DNA from: G963666705 sp963666705
GTDB taxonomy: Bacteria > Pseudomonadota > Alphaproteobacteria > CADEGL01
DNA: 64,000 bases
NCBI GenBank assembly: GCA_963666705.2
Contig: CAXXKO010000017.1
Location: 124,001 to 188,000 of the forward strand
Reading direction: 5' to 3'
Shown one piece after another: positions 17,343 through 24,223 of the stretch (positions are counted from its first letter, which is position 1; each line of letters begins with the position of its first letter). The position numbers and the translations under genes were made by a program. The notes under the pieces were generated by a model. It saw nothing but the letters and a program-made list of their open reading frames with translations, had not been told where the DNA came from and made no database searches.

Positions 17343-18146
17343 ATGGCGTTCGGCCTCGACCTCAAGCGCTTCGTGGCCGGCCTGGTGCGCGAAGGGCTGA
17401 GCGAGGAAGAAGCCTACCGCCAGGTCTACCGCCAGGACGACCTCTACAAGCCGGGGGCGGTGCGCGCGGGCCGGCCGGCGGCACCGGGGGCGGACCAATG
17501 CCCGATCTGCGGCACGGCGGCCGAGGCGTTCCTCCCCTTCGGCCTCGACAGCCGGCCGGGCGCCCAGTGCCCGTCCTGCGGCTCGGTCGAGCGGCACCGC
17601 ATCATGTGGCTCTACCTCGAGGGCCGGACCGACTTTCTCACCCGGCGCCAGCGTGTCCTGCACCTGGCGCCCGAGCCCTGCATGGAGCCGCGCTTTCGCC
17701 GCCACCACGGGGCCGGCTACGTCACCCTCGATCGCTTCAACGCCTTCGTCGACGTGGAGGCGGACCTGAAGGCCCTGCCCTTCGCGGACGGGCGGTTCGA
17801 TGTGGTGCTCGCGTCCCACGTGGTCGAGCATGTGGCCCAGGACCGCCCCGCGCTCGCCGAGCTCGCCCGCGTGCTCGTGCCCGGCGGCCGGGCCGCGGTC
17901 ATGGTGCCCTTCGATCCCGACCGCGACACCTACGAGGACCCCGGGATTACCACGCCCGAGGGGCGCCTCGCCGCTTTCGGCCACCCCTTCCATTTCCGCA
18001 TCTACGGCCGCGACCTGGTCGACAGGCTGGCGGCGGCCGGGCTCGAGGCGGACGTGCTGTCGTCCAGGGCCCTGTTCCCGCGCGCATGGCGCAAGCGCTT
18101 TCGCCTCAACAACAACCACCTGCTGGCCTGCCGCAAGCCCCCGTGA
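17343..18146 (+). CDS. Zinc-ribbon class I SAM-dependent methyltransferase
   Basis: 267 residues. An N-terminal zinc ribbon, CPICG then CPSCGSVERHR, precedes a methyltransferase type 11-like domain; the ADGRFDVVLASHVVEHV block is the typical post-SAM-site strand and helix with the HVVEHV signature. The SAM Gly motif is degenerate (RVLHLAPEPCMEPRF in its place). The ATG at 17343 comes 10 bp after ybbP, so the gene may be co-transcribed. Target unknown. Confidence 0.8.
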   Translation: MAFGLDLKRFVAGLVREGLSEEEAYRQVYRQDDLYKPGAVRAGRPAAPGADQCPICGTAAEAFLPFGLDSRPGAQCPSCGSVERHRIMWLYLEGRTDFLTRRQRVLHLAPEPCMEPRFRRHHGAGYVTLDRFNAFVDVEADLKALPFADGRFDVVLASHVVEHVAQDRPALAELARVLVPGGRAAVMVPFDPDRDTYEDPGITTPEGRLAAFGHPFHFRIYGRDLVDRLAAAGLEADVLSSRALFPRAWRKRFRLNNNHLLACRKPP

Positions 18147-18152
18147 TCCCGA

Positions 18153-19838
18153 TCAGGCGTCGGCGCGCCGGCACCAGAACTGATACATGGATTCGAAGGC
18201 CGTGGGATGCTCGCGCTCGAACAGCGCCCAATTGTCGAGGTCGGTCATGCCGGCGTCATGGGCGAAGGCCCGCCGGTAGCGGCGCGGCATGTCCGGATCG
18301 CGAAAATGAAAGCCGAGGAAGTCGAGGCCAAGCGCCTCGCATGCCCTCTTGATGAAACCGAGGTCCATCTGGTGCTCGTGCTCGTGGATCAGCAGGTCGC
18401 GACAGCCGTTGAGGTAGTTGAAATCCGTAAACCTCGTGAGCGCGGACTGGGGCGACTCGGGCGGCTGGCCCATCACGAACTGGCGAAAGGCGCGTATGTT
18501 GTCGGGTGTTGGCGCGATTTTACGCTCGGTGATGATCGCGCGCGCATGCGCGACCGCGCCCCGGGCGGCCTTGGCGTACAAGGCAACCTTCATGACGCCG
18601 TGGGGGCGAGGCAATCGACCAGGACCTTCCAGGCCGCCAGGGGGTCCGCCATATGGTGCAGCACGCCGCCGCACTGGATATAGTCGAAGGCCGTGCCCAG
18701 GGCGGCGGCGTTCATGATGTCCCCATGTGCGAAGGTCGCGTTCGCGAGTCCCATCTCGCGGGCCTTGAAGAGCCCGTAGGCCAGGCTGGCGCGGCTGAGA
18801 TCGAGCCTGGTTACCCTTGCGCCGCGATAGGTGAGCGCTGCTTCCGCCACCTCCCAGCCCGTGCCGCACCCCGCGATCAGCACGCCCACCGGGCCGTCGA
18901 GTGCGTCCGGAATGCGCGCGTGTGGCAGCCAGCTTCGTAGATGCATGGCCAGGGCAAGCGGGGCGACCCGATTGACCGAGGTCCAGCGGGGATAGGGAGC
19001 CTCCTTGTACTGGGCCCGGACGGCGCGGGAGATATCATCCGCCATCCCGCCGACAGACCGGATCCCGGCACCGAGCTTTCGTTCCTCGAGGGGCCGGAGG
19101 AGCGTGTGTTCGAGCAGGGGATGGAGCGGCCCGGGCCACCGTGCGATGTCCGTTGCCGCCAGTGCCTCCGCATGGGCCAGTGAGCGAAGCGGTGTGTAGA
19201 GGGCCAGCGTCGCCAGGCTCATGGCGGGCGGCATGGCGCCGTCCTCGAGCGCGCGCTCCACTTGCCGGCGCAGGCGCCGCTCCATGTCGCGCTCCTCCTC
19301 CCCGATTGCATAGACATGCCCGGCGTTGTGCGCTTGCAGGGCCAGGGGAACGACCCATGTCAATGCGTCGTCGGAGAGAGGTTGCCCGCCGGCGAGCGCG
19401 GCGAGGGCAACGTGGCGGAGGCTCGATACCAGCGCCTCGCTGTCGCGCCAGGGCAGCAGGCCGTGTTCGGCGGCCGCCAGGAACAGCGGGTCCGCGAGAA
19501 ACCCGTCGAGGCCGCCGGAATCGAAGAGCATCGCGACCGCTTCCCCGTCGACCCCGGCCGTCCGGGCCAGCGCTTCGACCGACGGGTGGCGGACCAGGCA
19601 CAGGCGCCAGGCGGCGTGGGCAAGCTCCTGGGACGCCACCCCGTCCCCGGTCAGCCAACGAAGCACGTGTCCGGTCAGCCAAGCCTGGGCCCGTGCCAAC
19701 CGTTCCCCACCGGGGAGCGCGCCGATCAGGTCGAGCAACGCTGAACGGGCCTGGTGGTTGAGCGGGTCCTGGTCCAGGGCATGCTGGACACGGGTCAGAG
19801 CCTCCGCCGACGATGCCGGGCCGTCCGGGCCCGCCCAT
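18153..19838 (-). pseudogene. TPR-containing SAM-dependent methyltransferase gene with two single-base frameshifts
   Basis: Read from 19838, a helical TPR-like N-terminal part (ALTRVQHALDQDPLN) leads to a class I methyltransferase domain with GVLIAGCGTGWE (SAM-binding Gly motif) and YIQCGGVLHHM, then a long C-terminal region ending YQFWCRRADA. Two lesions break it. An extra G just after the ATG (GGG at 19834-19836) displaces the start, and one base is missing in the C/G5 run at 18602-18606, where LVDCLAP should continue into GVMKVALYAKAARG. Removing one G and adding one base restores a single frame of about 560 residues. If uncorrected, translation could only start at the TTG at 19738. It converges on the zinc-ribbon methyltransferase with a 6-bp gap. 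Confidence 0.75.
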
Positions 19839-19875
19839 CGATCTTACGGGGTCCGATATTTACATATTTACATTG

Positions 19876-19911
19876 TGTGAATCCGGCTGTGAATCCGGCT
19901 GTGAATCCGGC
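19876..19911. repeat. Three perfect 12-bp tandem repeats
   Basis: The unit tgtgaatccggc is repeated three times without mismatch, next to an AT-rich stretch (19856-19873) in which the unit atatttac also repeats. It lies between the methyltransferase gene and the divergent Bax-inhibitor gene. It could be a regulator-binding array or a slippage-prone repeat. Confidence 0.85.
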
Positions 19912-19974
19912 GGCCGGGGCCTGCCCATGGTGCCGGCCCGTTTGCGTCGATTCATCCCACGCGACGCACCAACA

Positions 19975-20004
19975 TTGATTTTTCGGTGCCAATGGCAATA
20001 TCTT
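19975..20004 (+). promoter_or_regulatory. Candidate sigma70 promoter for the BI-1 gene
   Basis: TTGATT (19975-19980) and TATCTT (19999-20004) are separated by 18 bp and lie 35 bp upstream of the start codon. Both hexamers match the consensus at four of six positions. Weak support. Confidence 0.3.
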
Positions 20005-20039
20005 GAGGCAAGTCCGCTCACCAACCGAAAGGGATCCCG

Positions 20040-20774
20040 ATGGCTATCGGTCCGCAAAACCGGACGGTCACACGCACAGTCGAAAGCGCCGCGATCGACG
20101 AGGGTCTGCGCGCCTATATGCTGCGCGTGTACAACTACATGGCGTCGGCGCTGGGCCTGACCGGCGTGGTCGCTTACGCGACCGCGAACACGGCGCTTAG
20201 GGAAGTGTTCTTCGTCGCTTCGCCGGCCGGCTATTCGGCCAACACCCTCGGCTTCATCGTCATGTTCGCGCCGCTCGCGCTGGTCTTCTTCTTCAGCTTC
20301 AAGATCGGCTCGATGCGCTCCACTACGGCGCAGGCGGTATTCTGGGTCTTCGCCGGCCTCATGGGCCTGTCGCTGTCCTCGATCCTCCTCAACTTCACGG
20401 GCGCCAGCGTGGCCCGGGTGTTCTTCATCACCGCCGCAACCTTCGGCGCCATGAGCCTCTATGGCTACACCACCAAGCGCGACCTCTCGGGCTGGGGCTC
20501 GTTCTTGTTCATGGGGCTGATCGGCGTCATCCTCGCGAGCATCGTTAACGTCTTCCTGGCGAGCTCCGCGCTCTACTTCGCCATCTCGGTGATCGGCGTG
20601 CTCGTCTTCGTCGGGCTCACGGCCTACGACACCCAGAAGATCAAGGAGATGTATCTCGTATCGGACGGCGAGGAGGTGATGACCAAGAAGGCCATCATGG
20701 GCGCCCTCCGGCTCTATCTCGACTTCATCAACCTGTTCATTTTGCTGGTCCAGCTCTTCGGCGTGCGACGCTAG
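20040..20774 (+). CDS. Bax inhibitor-1/YccA family membrane protein
   Basis: 244 residues with about seven hydrophobic membrane segments; the family (TMBIM/BI-1) acts in the inner membrane as pH-gated ion leak or FtsH-linked proteins. The N-terminal ESAAIDEGLRAYMLRVYNYMA and the C-terminal GLTAYDTQKIKEMY followed by LYLDFINLFILLVQLFG are typical for the alphaproteobacterial type. A GAAAGGGA ribosome site precedes the ATG. It stands alone, with a terminator downstream. Confidence 0.93.
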   Translation: MAIGPQNRTVTRTVESAAIDEGLRAYMLRVYNYMASALGLTGVVAYATANTALREVFFVASPAGYSANTLGFIVMFAPLALVFFFSFKIGSMRSTTAQAVFWVFAGLMGLSLSSILLNFTGASVARVFFITAATFGAMSLYGYTTKRDLSGWGSFLFMGLIGVILASIVNVFLASSALYFAISVIGVLVFVGLTAYDTQKIKEMYLVSDGEEVMTKKAIMGALRLYLDFINLFILLVQLFGVRR

Positions 20775-20800
20775 GCGGGATCGGGCATCCAAGGCGTTGA

Positions 20801-20829
20801 AGCCCGGGGCCTCGCTCCGGGCTTTTTCT
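20801..20829 (+). terminator. Rho-independent terminator of the BI-1 gene
   Basis: A 7-bp GC stem (agcccgg / ccgggct) with a 9-base loop is followed directly by five T, 26 bp after the stop codon. This is the clearest intrinsic terminator in the window. Confidence 0.88.
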
Positions 20830-20837
20830 TGGGTGTT

Positions 20838-21234
20838 TCAGGGCCGGCGGGCGATGAAATCGATCTCGACCATGGCCCCCCCGGGCGAGGGCCGTCACAC
20901 CGACACAGGTGCGCGCGGGCCGCCGGCCAGGGGCGAAGTAGGTTTCGTAGACGGCGTTCGCCGGCGCGTAATCGCGCTCGAAATTGACCAGGAAGACCCG
21001 GGCCGAGACCACGTGCTCGAACCCGAGCCCGGCGGCCTCGAGCACGATTCCGAGATTTTGCATGGTGCGGTGCGTCTCGTCCTCGATATTGTCGGGGATG
21101 GGGGCCGAGTCGTCCCCCGGGGTCATGCCGAACTGGCCCGTGAGGAAGACCCAGCCATCGACTTCGACGAAGTGGCTGTAGGGGGCGACCGCAAGGGCGG
21201 CGCCCTCGACCATGCTGAAGACCGGCGTTCCCAT
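20838..21234 (-). pseudogene. RidA family (YjgF) gene with 3' frameshift in a C7 run
   Basis: From ATG 21234 the protein begins MGTPVFSMVEGAALAVAP and continues through GWVFLTGQFGMTP, ENLG-like and RPARTCVGVTALARG blocks of the RidA/YER057c family, which deaminate reactive enamines and imines. After ALARG the frame should read AMVEIDFIARRP and stop at 20838-20840, but the run of seven C (20876-20882 on the + strand) adds one base and the frame becomes nonsense for about 40 residues. Removing one C restores a protein of about 131 residues. It is the third gene behind a Rieske oxygenase and a glycosylase-family gene. Real mutation or run-length error. Confidence 0.8.
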
Positions 21235-21272
21235 GGCGCTCACACCCTTCCCTTGCGACCGGCCGGCGGGGC

Positions 21273-21941
21273 TCAGTCCTGGGCGCGGGCCAGGATCATG
21301 CTGAGCTGCGAGAGCGGCCGGCCCGTCTCCGCCGCCCAGGCGTTGAAGACGGCCTGCACGCGCGCGCGGTCCTTCTTGCCGCCGGGCTTGCGCTGAAGCG
21401 CTCCGGCCGCGATCAGCGCTGCGATCACAGGGGGCGTCAGGATGAAGGTATCCTTGCCCGCCATGCGCAGGAAATAGGCCCCCGAGTTGCCGCCCAACTG
21501 GCTGAAGCGCGCCGCGAGGTCCGCCCACAGGCCCGTCACGTCCGCGCCCGGCCAGTCGGCGAGATAGGCGCCGAAGCCGCCATGCGCCTCGCTGATGGCG
21601 ATCATGGCGGCGGCGTTGGCGGCGACGGCGCGGAGCTTGCCGTAATGGCGGATGATCCGCCGGTCGCCCATGAGCTTCTCGATATCCTCGTCGCTCATGG
21701 CCCGGATGCGGTGCGGGTCGAAACCGTGGAACACCGTCTCGAAGGCGGGCCACTTGCCGTCCACGAGCGCGTGCTTGAGCCCGGCGCGAAAGATGCGCAA
21801 GCACATCAGCGAGAGGTAGCGGTCGTCCGCCACCGCGCGCAGCGCCGACGCCGTCCTGGGCCGCGGCAGCACCGAATCGAGGGCGGCTTCACCGCCCGCG
21901 CGCGCCACCGCCCGGGCGAGGATGGGGCCGAACGGGATCAA
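21273..21941 (-). CDS. DNA-3-methyladenine glycosylase I (Tag) superfamily protein
   Basis: 222 residues. The LMCLRIFRAGLKHALVDGKWPAF block followed by SDEDIEKLMGDRRIIRHYGKL resembles the Tag/adenine glycosylase family, a helix-hairpin-helix type base excision enzyme. It starts at a TTG (21941) 4 bp after the stop of the Rieske gene, so it is operonic with it. Tag enzymes bind zinc through Cys/His residues; those are not clear here, so activity on 3-methyladenine is uncertain. Confidence 0.75.
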   Translation of the reverse strand: MIPFGPILARAVARAGGEAALDSVLPRPRTASALRAVADDRYLSLMCLRIFRAGLKHALVDGKWPAFETVFHGFDPHRIRAMSDEDIEKLMGDRRIIRHYGKLRAVAANAAAMIAISEAHGGFGAYLADWPGADVTGLWADLAARFSQLGGNSGAYFLRMAGKDTFILTPPVIAALIAAGALQRKPGGKKDRARVQAVFNAWAAETGRPLSQLSMILARAQD

Positions 21942-21945
21942 AGCC

Positions 21946-23286
21946 TCATTCCGCCGCCGCGGCCGCCTCGCGGCGCAGCTCGCCGCTCATGATCCGTTCG
22001 GTGATATCGCGACCGAAGGCGAAATTGAGGTCCCGGTCGGCCTCGGGCGTGGCCGCGGGGGGAACGGGCTTGACAGTATTGTGGGCATAGGTGAGGAGCG
22101 GCCCGGCGCCCCCGTCGCGCACGACGCCCTTGGGATCCTTTCCGGCCTTGACGGCGCGGATGCCGTCGCGCAACAGGCCGCGGTACATGCTCACCCCCCG
22201 ATCCGTGCCGCCCAGATGCTCGCGCGCGTGGGCGTGGATTGGGCCCTGGCTCACCCAGACGTCCCAGTCGCCCGGCGCGCGTTGGCGCTCCGTATAAGAG
22301 CGATTGCCTGTCTGGGTATCCATGTTCCCGGCCGGATCGAGGGCCAGGTCGCCGGCTCGCGCCTTGCGGTCCAGATAGCCGTTCATGCCCTCCTGGCCCA
22401 CGTTCTCGTCATCGTCGTACCAGCCGATCGTCCAACAGCTCGTATCGTCGATCGGCACCGTCCAGTTGGTGACGCCGCCACGCCGGTCGAAGGTCACCTC
22501 CTCCTCGGCGTCCTCGACCCCGGCAACCCGGGCGATGTTGGGCAGGATCATGTCGTTCGACCGCAGGTAGAGCATGCCGTTCCAGCGCCGGACGGTAATG
22601 TACATCATGCCCACCGGCGTCTCCCGCCACTCCAGGCTCGGGACCACGCCCATCACCCCGGTAAACTGGACGCCGAACAGCCGGGTATGGAGGAAGGTGA
22701 TGTGCACCGGGTCCATTTCGTTCTCCCGGACCTGCAGCCAGTTGCAGGGCGAGTGCTGCTTGTCGGGGATCAGACGGTTCCCGGGCCGCGCGAACAGGTC
22801 GTAGATGGGGAAGGCAGGCTTTTTCTCCGGCGGCCCCATATAGGCGAAGACGAGGCCCTCGTGCTCATGCACCGGATAGGCGCCCTGCCAGATCTTCTGC
22901 TTGATACGGCTCTCGGGCGGCTCGCCCGGCGTATCGAGGATTCGCCCGTCCACGTCGAACTGCCAACCGTGGTAGCAGCAGCGGATGCCGCACTCGACGA
23001 TCTTGCCGAATTCGAGCGAGGTGCCCCGGTGGCAGCAGCGTCGCTCGAGGAGGCCGACCCGCCCGCCGCCGTCGCGGAACACCACCAGATCCTCTCCCAG
23101 GATACGGACGGCGACCGGCAGGTCCTCAAGCTCGGCGGAGAGGGCGACGGGCTGCCAGAAGCGGCGCAGGTACTCCCCACACGGCGTGCCGCGCCCGACT
23201 TGGGTCAGCTCCTCGTCGACTTTGTGGGTAAGCTTGCTGTTGTAGGCGCCGTAAGGCTCCTTGAGCGTCTTGGCCCGCTTTAGCAT
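21946..23286 (-). CDS. Rieske non-haem iron oxygenase, alpha subunit type
   Basis: 446 residues. The N-terminal Rieske [2Fe-2S] site is CCHRGTSLEF then CCYHGW (C-x-H ... C-x2-H). The mononuclear iron ligands are in NEMDPVHITFLH (D-x2-H-x4-H). It is closest in style to phthalate 4,5-dioxygenase-like proteins, which hydroxylate or demethylate aromatic and other hydrophobic compounds with electrons from a separate reductase; no reductase gene is adjacent. ATG 23286 is preferred because of the strong GGGGGAGGAG ribosome site; 23304 is possible. First gene of an operon with the Tag-like and RidA genes. Confidence 0.9.
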   Translation of the reverse strand: MLKRAKTLKEPYGAYNSKLTHKVDEELTQVGRGTPCGEYLRRFWQPVALSAELEDLPVAVRILGEDLVVFRDGGGRVGLLERRCCHRGTSLEFGKIVECGIRCCYHGWQFDVDGRILDTPGEPPESRIKQKIWQGAYPVHEHEGLVFAYMGPPEKKPAFPIYDLFARPGNRLIPDKQHSPCNWLQVRENEMDPVHITFLHTRLFGVQFTGVMGVVPSLEWRETPVGMMYITVRRWNGMLYLRSNDMILPNIARVAGVEDAEEEVTFDRRGGVTNWTVPIDDTSCWTIGWYDDDENVGQEGMNGYLDRKARAGDLALDPAGNMDTQTGNRSYTERQRAPGDWDVWVSQGPIHAHAREHLGGTDRGVSMYRGLLRDGIRAVKAGKDPKGVVRDGGAGPLLTYAHNTVKPVPPAATPEADRDLNFAFGRDITERIMSGELRREAAAAAE

Positions 23287-23637
23287 GGCCAGCTCCTCCC
23301 CCATGGGTCGATTTCGTTCGAAGACCCCAATGTTAGCGCATTTTCCAATCGCGGGGTATCGTCCTCGGGCTCGCGCAATGGAGACGCGAGTGCCCGACGG
23401 CACGGGGCGCCGAAGCGCCGGCGGGCCGGGGGTGCGGCGGGCGTGGGTGCGCCGGCTATCGCGCCGGCACCGATTTCCGGTGGTGCGGCCGTCGGCATGG
23501 CGCTCGGATCGTTATGGGGTATGCTCGATTGCCAGGCCGTGCTGTTGGCCACGGTTATTGTCCATTGCCCGGCGCTTCCGTTATGATCCGTCCCTGGTGG
23601 GAGGGGCTGGAAGCTTATTTGGGAGTACTGGCGTTTC
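23287..23637. other. Intergenic region between divergent Rieske and lipoprotein genes
   Basis: 351 bp with no credible gene in six frames. It should carry promoters for both flanking genes; one good candidate promoter towards the right is listed separately at 23558-23587. I see no strong palindrome. Confidence 0.6.
23558..23587 (+). promoter_or_regulatory. Candidate sigma70 promoter upstream of the DUF3576 lipoprotein
   Basis: TTGTCC (23558-23563) and TATGAT (23582-23587) are 18 bp apart, matching the consensus at four and five of six bases, and lie about 50 bp before the start codon. It probably also drives leuS-lptE-holA (inference). Confidence 0.45.
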
Positions 23638-24138
23638 ATGATTGGTATGCCCGACATGCGGCGAGTCCTCACGATCGTAACCGCGACCGCTGCCTTGCTG
23701 GCGCTCGTTTCCTGCGAGAAAGGCGATGTTTTGCCGGGTCAGGTGGGTGGCACGGAGGGTACCGACGGCTACACCCACTTCGGCACCGCGCCCGCCGGTG
23801 GGGTCACGGGTCCGACCGCAGTAAACGGGTTTCTGTGGCGTGCGAGCCTCGATACCGTATCCTTCATGCCGCTGGCGTCCGCCGACGCCTATGGCGGGGT
23901 GTTGATCACGGATTGGTACGCACCGCCCGAGACGCCCGCGGAGCGCTTCAAGATCAATATCTTCGTCACCGGGGCGCAGCTCAGGCCCGATACCCTTCGA
24001 GCCGTCGTGTTCCGGCAGACGAGAGACGCGACTGGGGCCTGGATCGACGCCACGGTCGAGCCGAGCACGGCGCGTGGGCTCGAGGATACGGTCCTGACCC
24101 GCGCGCGCCAGCTTCGGGCCGAGGCCGTCGCCCAGTGA
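23638..24138 (+). CDS. DUF3576 family lipoprotein
   Basis: 166 residues. A signal peptide with a lipobox (LLALVSC, Cys about residue 26) indicates an outer-membrane or periplasmic lipoprotein. The segment SFMPLASADAYGGVLITDWY followed by ERFKINIFVTG and LRAVVFRQ is the DUF3576 core, a family common in alphaproteobacteria directly upstream of leuS and lptE. Its function is unknown; genomic linkage to the lipopolysaccharide-assembly gene lptE suggests envelope work. Starts at 23638, 23647 or 23656 are all possible. Confidence 0.85.
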   Translation: MIGMPDMRRVLTIVTATAALLALVSCEKGDVLPGQVGGTEGTDGYTHFGTAPAGGVTGPTAVNGFLWRASLDTVSFMPLASADAYGGVLITDWYAPPETPAERFKINIFVTGAQLRPDTLRAVVFRQTRDATGAWIDATVEPSTARGLEDTVLTRARQLRAEAVAQ

Positions 24139-24223
24139 GACGCGGCACTCTCCGGCTGCTTCGGCGCGACACGCATTGGCGCGCGCCGGAGGCGCGTGCC
24201 ACCGTGAAAGGTCGATCCAACCC

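Noticed and set aside
15170..17365. 731-codon minus-strand frame opposite ybbP
   Set aside because: Low-complexity shadow of a GC-rich membrane-protein gene; the plus strand encodes a clear FtsX permease.
23261..23641. 126-codon plus-strand frame in the Rieske/lipoprotein gap
   Set aside because: It overlaps the 5' end of the Rieske gene, is Arg/Ser-rich with no motif, and reads through the candidate promoter.
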